Assembly: GCA_963991775.1 (NCBI GenBank)
Contig: CAXDRM010000019.1
Span: forward strand, 1-19,631
Reading direction: 5' to 3'
Length of the DNA: 19,631 bases
Source: CAXDRM01 sp963991775
GTDB taxonomy: Bacteria > Pseudomonadota > Alphaproteobacteria > Rickettsiales > JABIRX01
The notes under the pieces were generated by a model. It was not told the DNA's origin, did not search any database, and worked only from the letters and a program-made list of their open reading frames with translations. Position numbers and translations under genes: made by a program. Every line of letters starts with the position of its first letter. The stretch's first letter is position 1. Shown here one piece after another: positions 15,231 to 19,631 of the stretch.

Positions 15231-15285
15231 TTTGACTACCAAGATTTTATCTTAACATTACATATATTAAGCTATTATTGATATC

Positions 15286-15391
15286 AAGAATTTGGAGATA
15301 TGTTTAATCGCTCAGGCAGTCCTCGTCTTTTAACAAGCTGATGTTGTTAAAAGTCTGTGGAATCTCGCTCTAAACACATCTTCAAATTCTT
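15286..15391. repeat. 106-bp palindromic element between 6S RNA and fau
   Basis: The outer arms 15286-15306 and 15371-15391 match as reverse complements at 19 of 21 positions, and both differences are G/A exchanges that still allow G-U pairing in RNA. The inner arms CTTTTAACAA (15327-15336) and TTGTTAAAAG (15344-15353) pair perfectly around a 7-nt loop. The element is non-coding and lies in the leader region of fau. A shortened relative lies at 14650-14685. It could be a mobile palindromic repeat or a structured leader RNA. Confidence 0.75.
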
Positions 15392-15487
15392 CTTATTGGT
15401 ATTATGATATGAGGTGGCAATATTCTAGCTTGTTAAATAACTTAAAAAATTACAAAATATTAAGTCAGCAAAGCTTGACCTGTTTCT

Positions 15488-15512
15488 ATAAAAAATGCTA
15501 TATTGAGTAGCA
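15488..15512 (-). terminator. intrinsic terminator of 6S RNA
   Basis: On the minus strand, TGCTA (15512-15508), a 7-nt loop, TAGCA (15500-15496) and then six T (15495-15490). The stem is short but the T-run is good. It directly follows the 3' side of the 6S closing stem. Read-through into fau is possible. Confidence 0.55.
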
Positions 15513-15668
15513 AGACTGCTTGGTTCGACGAGACTATCGCTACTTCGGATCTATAATTTTTTTCTCGGGAGTAGTCCCTGTCGCTTGCCGTGGTAAGTGA
15601 TATACATGCACCCACCTGTAACATAACAGGGTCTAAGTTTACTTTGGTCGACGGCCAAGCGGTTTGTT
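15513..15668 (-). ncRNA. ssrS: 6S RNA
   Basis: 6S RNA binds the sigma70 RNA polymerase holoenzyme as an open-promoter mimic and damps transcription in slow growth. Evidence is position and structure. The stretch lies between zapA and fau on the same strand, the classic 6S location. Its ends pair: RNA 5' ACCGCTTGG (15663-15655) with CCAAGCAGT (15523-15515), one mismatch, continued by TCGAC/GTCGA pairing. Internal hairpins CCTGT…ACAGG and GGGA-CTAC-TCCC flank a likely central bubble. The length is about 155 nt, at the low end for the family. The exact ends are uncertain by about 5 nt. The 5' end falls about 9-15 nt after zapA; a TATATA overlaps the zapA stop codon and could be its -10 box. Open frames crossing this stretch are not genes. 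Confidence 0.82.
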
Positions 15669-15676
15669 TCAAGCTT

Positions 15677-15973
15677 TTATATAGCTTCTAATTTTTCGAT
15701 AATTGCCCCAATTTTGTTATCTATTAAAGAAATCTTTTCTTTATCATTTTCTTGATTACTAAGCTGCTCTTGCTGCTTTTTAGATTCATCCTCTAAATTT
15801 AAAGCGGTAATAATAAGTAGTAATTCATGCGACGCCTTATCACCAAGCCCAGCTTTGAAATGCGCATAGCGCTGGTTTAAATCTTCGCTTAATTGTAAAA
15901 GATGATTTTCTTCACCTGGTTTGCAGGAAATTTTATATTTATGTCCTCCAATATTGATTTCGATAATATTCAT
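15677..15973 (-). CDS. zapA: cell division protein ZapA
   Basis: Small protein that bundles FtsZ filaments at the division site. The N-terminal globular part has IEINIGGHKYKI (4-15) and the ASHELLLIITALNLEDE segment (47-63), which is the typical ZapA pattern. A polar coiled coil rich in Gln, Asn, Glu and Lys follows to the end. The 98 residues compare with 109 in E. coli. It is upstream of 6S RNA and fau on the same strand and 96 bp downstream of pabA, with a plausible promoter in that gap. Confidence 0.87.
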   Translation of the reverse strand: MNIIEINIGGHKYKISCKPGEENHLLQLSEDLNQRYAHFKAGLGDKASHELLLIITALNLEDESKKQQEQLSNQENDKEKISLIDNKIGAIIEKLEAI

Positions 15974-16004
15974 GGCCCTGAATAAAGAAATAGTGATATT
16001 TTTG

Positions 16005-16032
16005 AAAATACAATAAATCAGTAGTTTGGCAA
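16005..16032 (-). promoter_or_regulatory. possible zapA promoter
   Basis: On the minus strand, TTGCCA (16032-16027, 5 of 6), a 16-bp spacer and TATTTT (16010-16005, 4 of 6). The zapA start lies 31 bp downstream of the -10. It could also drive 6S RNA and fau by read-through. Confidence 0.4.
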
Positions 16033-16069
16033 GAGAATTTATATTAGCACATTAGCAATGTTACTATAA

Positions 16070-16639
16070 CTAACAATGTAGCTTAATAAAATTAGCCAAT
16101 ATGGTCTTACCATGATCCGTGCCAATGCTTTCTGGATGAAATTGTACTGCCTCAATAGGTAGCTGCTTATGTTTAATAGCCATAATCACCTCATCTTGAG
16201 TTTTAGCAGTTACTTCAAATTCTTCTGGTAAAGTTTGCGGATCAATAATTAAAGAGTGATAACGCGTAGCCGCAAAAGGTGAGGGGATGTTTTGAAACAC
16301 ACCTGCCTGTTCATGATAAATTTTAGAGATTTTACCATGTACTGGTTCTTTAGCTTTGATAATTGTTGCACCAAAATTTTGTGCAATAGCTTGATGTCCT
16401 AAGCAAATACCAAAAAGTGGTGTGTTATTTTTAAAATTTTCAATCAGCTCAAGACAAATACCTGCTTTGTCAGGATCGCATGGTCCTGGTGAAATAAAGA
16501 TTGCGTGAGGTTTTAGCTTCGTAATTTCTGCTATGGTGATTTGATCATTTCTAACTACCTCAACATTTACGCCAATATCAGCCAGATAATGCACGATATT
16601 ATAGGTAAAGCTGTCATAATTATCGATTAGCAGAAACAT
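16070..16639 (-). CDS. pabA: aminodeoxychorismate/anthranilate synthase glutamine amidotransferase subunit
   Basis: Class I glutamine amidotransferase that releases ammonia from glutamine for the chorismate-using partner subunit. It makes 4-amino-4-deoxychorismate for folate or anthranilate for tryptophan. The start LLIDNYDSFTYN (3-14) is diagnostic for TrpG/PabA. The oxyanion region SPGPCDP is at 50-56, nucleophile Cys79 lies in FGICLGHQAIAQ, and His168/Glu170 lie in QFHPES. The 189 residues match PabA (187). No trp genes lie nearby, and the folate gene fau is a few genes away. PabA is therefore more likely than TrpG, but one protein can serve both roles. The partner subunit is not in the window. 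Confidence 0.88.
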   Translation of the reverse strand: MFLLIDNYDSFTYNIVHYLADIGVNVEVVRNDQITIAEITKLKPHAIFISPGPCDPDKAGICLELIENFKNNTPLFGICLGHQAIAQNFGATIIKAKEPVHGKISKIYHEQAGVFQNIPSPFAATRYHSLIIDPQTLPEEFEVTAKTQDEVIMAIKHKQLPIEAVQFHPESIGTDHGKTILANFIKLHC

Positions 16640-16674
16640 TTACTTTATTTAATTGGCTTTGCTGTTAAAATTTT

Positions 16675-16705
16675 TTGGGTACTGTCCCCTTCAAGGATTT
16701 ATAAT
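16675..16705 (+). promoter_or_regulatory. weak candidate promoter for the HEIAH-motif protein gene
   Basis: A perfect TATAAT lies at 16700-16705, but the only -35-like box (TTGGGT, 16675-16680) is 19 bp away and poor. The start codon at 16718 is only 12 bp after the -10, which would make the mRNA almost leaderless. Confidence 0.3.
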
Positions 16706-16717
16706 ATTGCTAGCACT

Positions 16718-17494
16718 ATGAGTCAAATTGATAAAATCATCAGCAACGTATTAAGTAGCAAAAATCAGGATTTAGAACAGCATTTTTTGGGTTGCTTCAA
16801 AGAATTATATAAAATTCCTAAATTTAAAACAGGTTTGGATGTTATCCTTACTAAAGCTGAAGCAGGTATGATGAAATTTGAGCTTTATGAACCACATGAG
16901 CTAGCAGCAATTCATGGTTGCTCTATCACAGTAGGTAATATTAGTTTTAGTCAAAAATTTAAAAGTTTTATTCGTAAACAAAATCATTTAATCAAAATCA
17001 AAACTATTAATGTTGCGGTTTTAGCGCATGAAATTGCTCATGTTTTAGAATTTGAAAGCAGGTTAAACATTAAGCAAGGTTTTAAACCAGCCTTTCAAAA
17101 AGATTTGCTGGCTTTAGAAAATGCACCTTTAATGATTAAGCAAGCAATTAAACAAATTATGTTTACCGAATTGCAGCTTTATAGAAAAGAACAATATGAT
17201 TCAGAATTTTTAGCCAGATATTTTGAATTATTAGCACGTAGTAAAGAAATTGGTGGTTATAGCGATAATTTTCATTTTAAATTTGCAGAGATTTTAAAGA
17301 TTTTTCGTCATACTAATGAATGGATTCAACAGGTTTTTAATCATAGTCTTTTAGCGCAGACTAGATCTCACATTAGAAATATGACTGAGCAAATAGAGTA
17401 TGATCAAAATCTACAAGATCATAGCCGCAAAGCGCATAATCGTAAAAAAACAGGAGAGAATTGGCGTAAAACTACAGGTTCAATATTTAATTAG
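16718..17494 (+). CDS. HEIAH-motif (putative zinc metallopeptidase-like) protein, unknown family
   Basis: A 258-residue cytoplasmic-looking protein with no signal peptide or membrane helix. The segment VAVLAHEIAHVLEFE contains HEIAH at 104-108, a match to the zincin HExxH motif placed after a hydrophobic strand or helix, as in gluzincins and metzincins. A third ligand cannot be fixed; the acidic residues after it (Glu112, Glu114) or Glu/His further on are candidates. The second half is helical, with many Leu/Ile/Lys/Gln. The last 30 residues are basic and polar (DHSRKAHNRKKTGENWRKT). I do not recognise the family; proteins like this are annotated as conserved hypotheticals. It is divergent from pabA and is followed by a hairpin and tatA. 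Confidence 0.8.
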   Translation: MSQIDKIISNVLSSKNQDLEQHFLGCFKELYKIPKFKTGLDVILTKAEAGMMKFELYEPHELAAIHGCSITVGNISFSQKFKSFIRKQNHLIKIKTINVAVLAHEIAHVLEFESRLNIKQGFKPAFQKDLLALENAPLMIKQAIKQIMFTELQLYRKEQYDSEFLARYFELLARSKEIGGYSDNFHFKFAEILKIFRHTNEWIQQVFNHSLLAQTRSHIRNMTEQIEYDQNLQDHSRKAHNRKKTGENWRKTTGSIFN

Positions 17495-17499
17495 TTGTA

Positions 17500-17541
17500 A
17501 AAAAGTTAAAAAATTCGTAAATTTGCGAAGAACTTTTTAAG
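17500..17541 (+). terminator. hairpin terminator between the HEIAH-motif gene and tatA
   Basis: Outer arms AAAAAGTT (17500-17507) and AACTTTTT (17531-17538) enclose an inner palindrome TTCGTAAATTTGCGAA (17514-17529). The T-run is part of the 3' arm, and an A-run on the 5' side makes it usable on both strands. It starts 6 bp after the stop codon at 17494. Confidence 0.55.
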
Positions 17542-17550
17542 TAGCAAATT

Positions 17551-17718
17551 ATGTCTATTGGAATCTGGCAGTTAGTCTTAATTTTATTAATTATTTTAGT
17601 GCTTTTTGGTGGTGGTAAAATTCCTAAAATTATGGGTGATGTAGCTAAAGGTATTAAATCCTTTCGCAAAGAGATAGCAGATGAACAAAAAGCTAAAGTG
17701 AAAAAAGACAAGAAATAG
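17551..17718 (+). CDS. tatA: Tat translocase subunit TatA
   Basis: Pore-forming subunit of the twin-arginine translocase, which exports folded proteins such as cofactor-bound (including Fe-S) enzymes. The 55-residue product starts MSIGIWQL. It has one short membrane helix (6-19), the FGGGKIPKIMGDVAKGIKSFR pattern (19-39) that is the classic TatA hinge plus amphipathic helix, and a basic tail ending KKDKK. E. coli TatA has 89 residues; the short tail fits reduced alphaproteobacterial forms. I place the start at the ATG at 17551 because IW near residue 5 and FGGGKIP are at the usual distance. The gene is easily missed because of its size. tatB and tatC are not in the window. Confidence 0.92.
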   Translation: MSIGIWQLVLILLIILVLFGGGKIPKIMGDVAKGIKSFRKEIADEQKAKVKKDKK

Positions 17719-17730
17719 AGAAAATTTCAT

Positions 17731-17758
17731 TTGATTATAGCAAAACTAACTATAAAAT
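17731..17758 (+). promoter_or_regulatory. possible atpD promoter
   Basis: TTGATT (17731-17736), a 16-bp spacer and TAAAAT (17753-17758), laid out like the iscR promoter. The expected transcription start is about 33 nt before the atpD ATG. It supports independent transcription of atpDC. Confidence 0.38.
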
Positions 17759-17771
17759 TGCGTGCAATTTT
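17754..17771 (+). terminator. weak hairpin between tatA and atpD
   Basis: AAAATTG (17754-17760) pairs with CAATTTT (17765-17771) around CGTG. The stem is AT-rich and the T-run is inside the stem, so it is a weak terminator at best. It overlaps the candidate atpD promoter. Confidence 0.25.
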
Positions 17772-17798
17772 TAAGCAATAAATTTTTCAAATTAAATC

Positions 17799-19223
17799 AT
17801 GGCAAATAAAGGTTATATTACCCAAGTAATTTCGGCGGTTGTAGATGTAAAATTCCCTGATGGTAAGCTTCCCGCAATTTTAAACGCGTTGGAAACTAAA
17901 AATGACGGTAAAAAGCTAGTTCTAGAAGTAGCGCAACATCTTGGTGAAAACACTGTAAGAACAATTGCCATGGATTCTACAGATGGTTTGCAAAGAGGCG
18001 TTGAAGTTACTGATACAGATAAAGCAATTACTGTACCAGTTGGGCAAGAAACTTTGGGACGTATCATGAATGTGGTAGGTGATCCAATTGATGAATTAGG
18101 TCCGATTAAAGCTAAAGAAGCTGCACCTATTCACGCCACTGCTCCAGAATTTATTGATCAATCAACTGACACAGAAATTTTAGTTACAGGTATTAAAGTA
18201 GTAGATCTTTTAGCACCTTATGCAAAAGGTGGAAAAGTTGGTCTATTTGGTGGTGCCGGTGTTGGTAAAACCGTACTTATTATGGAATTAATCAATAATA
18301 TTGCCAAAGCGCATGGTGGTTATTCAGTATTTGCAGGTGTAGGAGAAAGAACTAGAGAAGGTAATGATCTTTACCATGAAATGATAGATTCTGGTGTGAT
18401 TAAACCAGATGATTTAAGCGCTTCAAAAGCTGCTTTAGTATATGGTCAAATGAATGAGCCTCCAGGAGCAAGAGCAAGAGTAGCATTAACTGGTCTTACT
18501 TTAGCAGAGAAATTCCGTGATCAAGGTGGGCAAGACGTATTATTCTTTGTAGATAATGTCTTCCGTTTTACGCAAGCTGGTTCAGAAGTATCAGCTCTTT
18601 TAGGTAGAATTCCATCAGCAGTAGGTTATCAGCCAACTTTAGCAACCGATATGGGTGCGATGCAAGAAAGAATCACTTCAACTAAAAATGGTTCAATTAC
18701 TTCGGTACAAGCTATTTACGTACCAGCCGACGATTTAACTGATCCTGCTCCGGCAACTTCTTTTGCCCATTTAGATGCTACTACAGTATTATCGCGTCAA
18801 ATTGCTGAATTAGGTATTTATCCTGCGGTAGATCCGTTAGATTCAACTTCACAAATTTTAGATCCAAGAATCTTAGGTGATGAGCATTATCAAACTGCGC
18901 GTCAAGTGCAAGAGACTTTGCAATCTTATAAATCATTACAAGATATTATCGCGATCTTAGGTATGGATGAATTATCTGAAGAAGATAAATTAACTGTGGC
19001 AAGAGCGCGTAAGATTCAAAGATTCTTATCACAACCATTCCATGTAGCTGAAGTATTTACTGGTATGAAAGGTAAGTTTGTTGCTTTAGAAGATACTGTA
19101 AAAAGCTTTAAAGATATTTGTGAAGGTAAATATGATCATTTACCAGAAGCTGCTTTTTACATGGTAGGTGGTATTGAAGAGGCTCTTGAAAAAGCTGAAA
19201 AACTAAAAAAAGAAGCTGCATAA
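17799..19223 (+). CDS. atpD: ATP synthase F1 subunit beta
   Basis: Catalytic subunit of the F1Fo ATP synthase, on the cytoplasmic face of the inner membrane. The 474-residue sequence has the P-loop GGAGVGKT (151-158), GERTREGND with the catalytic Glu183 (182-190), the Walker B region VLFFVDNVFRFTQAGSEVSALLGR, and a DELSEEDKL-type C-terminal stretch (the DELSEE motif). E. coli AtpD has 460 residues. The FFVDNVFRF version has Val where Ile is more usual, a conservative change. The gene is preceded by tatA instead of the expected atpG, and is followed directly by atpC with no spacing. Confidence 0.98.
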   Translation: MANKGYITQVISAVVDVKFPDGKLPAILNALETKNDGKKLVLEVAQHLGENTVRTIAMDSTDGLQRGVEVTDTDKAITVPVGQETLGRIMNVVGDPIDELGPIKAKEAAPIHATAPEFIDQSTDTEILVTGIKVVDLLAPYAKGGKVGLFGGAGVGKTVLIMELINNIAKAHGGYSVFAGVGERTREGNDLYHEMIDSGVIKPDDLSASKAALVYGQMNEPPGARARVALTGLTLAEKFRDQGGQDVLFFVDNVFRFTQAGSEVSALLGRIPSAVGYQPTLATDMGAMQERITSTKNGSITSVQAIYVPADDLTDPAPATSFAHLDATTVLSRQIAELGIYPAVDPLDSTSQILDPRILGDEHYQTARQVQETLQSYKSLQDIIAILGMDELSEEDKLTVARARKIQRFLSQPFHVAEVFTGMKGKFVALEDTVKSFKDICEGKYDHLPEAAFYMVGGIEEALEKAEKLKKEAA

Positions 19224-19631
19224 ATGGCAAGCAAGCTACAAGTAAAAATTGTTACTCCTGAAAAAACTTTGCTTGAAACTGAAGCAGAGCAAATTGTAGT
19301 TCCGGCTACAGCTGGTGAGATTGGCTTTATGTATGATCATGTGCCTTTACTTACTTCTTTAACAGTTGGCTATATCAAATTTTACAATGCTGAGCAACTA
19401 ACTGAAAAATATTTATTGCATTCTGGCTTTGCCCAAATAAGTAATAATGAGTTAACTATTCTCGCTGAAGAAATTATTGATGAGCAAAGCTTAAATAAAG
19501 CTGAGTTGACACAAGAAATTACCAGATTAACTCAAGAGCTGAAAAATGCTGTAGCAGCTGAGGAATTGCAGAAGGCTGAGAAGTTAGACTCTGAGCTTAC
19601 ATCGCTCCAACAAATCTTCTCCTTAATTTAG
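19224..19631 (+). CDS. atpC: ATP synthase F1 subunit epsilon
   Basis: Epsilon subunit of the central stalk, which couples rotation and inhibits ATP hydrolysis. The N-terminal beta-sandwich shows VKIVTPEKTLLETEAEQIVVPA (7-28), GEIGFMYDHVPLLTSL (31-46) and the LHSGFAQI strand, followed by a C-terminal helical pair (about 88-132). The 135 residues compare with 139 in E. coli and appear complete: the stop codon TAG occupies the last three bases of the window. The ATG follows the atpD stop directly, so translation is very likely coupled. Confidence 0.95.
   Translation: MASKLQVKIVTPEKTLLETEAEQIVVPATAGEIGFMYDHVPLLTSLTVGYIKFYNAEQLTEKYLLHSGFAQISNNELTILAEEIIDEQSLNKAELTQEITRLTQELKNAVAAEELQKAEKLDSELTSLQQIFSLI

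Noticed and set aside
15460..15672. Open frame on the minus strand with a TTG start, overlapping the zapA-fau gap
   Set aside because: It covers the 6S RNA, has no ribosome binding site, and its sequence is explained by the RNA stems.
16676..16692. GGGTACTGTCCCC, resembling motifs at the ends of some REP-associated elements
   Set aside because: It is a single short quasi-palindrome without flanking arms or a second copy in the window.
17487..17711. Minus-strand open frame opposite tatA
   Set aside because: The plus strand encodes an unmistakable TatA here; the minus reading is its shadow.
1..19631. CRISPR arrays, tRNA or rRNA genes, insertion sequences, prophage genes, toxin-antitoxin pairs
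   Set aside because: No regularly spaced repeats, tRNA T-loop/acceptor patterns, transposase, phage or toxin signatures were found in any intergenic region.

Overview
The window is AT-rich, densely coding and operon-organised. It suggests a Rickettsiales-like alphaproteobacterium with a reduced, probably host-associated genome. The reasons are an IscS with an all-alphaproteobacterial look and the C-terminal SPLWEM…AAH pattern, a 55-residue TatA, many small palindromic repeats between genes, and an ankyrin-like repeat protein. The genus cannot be fixed from the sequence alone.

Left part (1-6450). A minus-strand 512-residue protein with two C-terminal ankyrin-like repeats has its own extended -10 promoter. 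It follows a minus-strand soluble lytic transglycosylase (slt). Divergent from slt is an overlapping plus-strand pair: lgt (lipoprotein diacylglyceryl transferase) and a MidA/NDUFAF7-type methyltransferase. Next comes a 297-bp intergenic block with three palindromes, two of them REP-like with a CCTGAG…CGAA core. A 169-residue two-helix membrane protein of unknown family follows on the minus strand, with a near-consensus promoter.

Centre (6730-14650). An alpha/beta hydrolase with a very basic C-terminal tail is divergent from a complete Fe-S cluster operon: iscR-iscS-iscU-iscA-hscB-hscA-fdx. That operon runs on without a visible break into a 391-residue membrane-anchored protein of unknown function and a ComF-type phosphoribosyltransferase. 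A consensus-like promoter upstream of iscR is overlapped by a sequence resembling an IscR type 1 site, which implies the usual negative feedback by holo-IscR. A third REP-like copy, with an enlarged loop, lies inside the operon between iscA and hscB.

Right part (14650-19631). On the minus strand lie pabA, zapA, a 6S RNA gene and fau (5-formyl-THF cyclo-ligase), the classic proteobacterial zapA-ssrS-fau order. A palindromic element lies between 6S RNA and fau, and a shortened relative of it lies just beyond fau. On the plus strand are a HEIAH-motif protein of unknown family, a terminator hairpin, a 55-residue tatA, and then atpD-atpC. The two ATP synthase genes are separated from atpHAG, which would normally precede them.

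Most of the window is housekeeping: Fe-S assembly, envelope biogenesis, Tat export, ATP synthesis, folate metabolism, 6S RNA and division. No obvious new defence, mobile or biosynthetic system is present. The parts most worth a second look are the palindromic repeat families, the 512-, 391-, 258- and 169-residue proteins without clear family, the basic tail of the hydrolase, and the promoter/IscR-box overlap.
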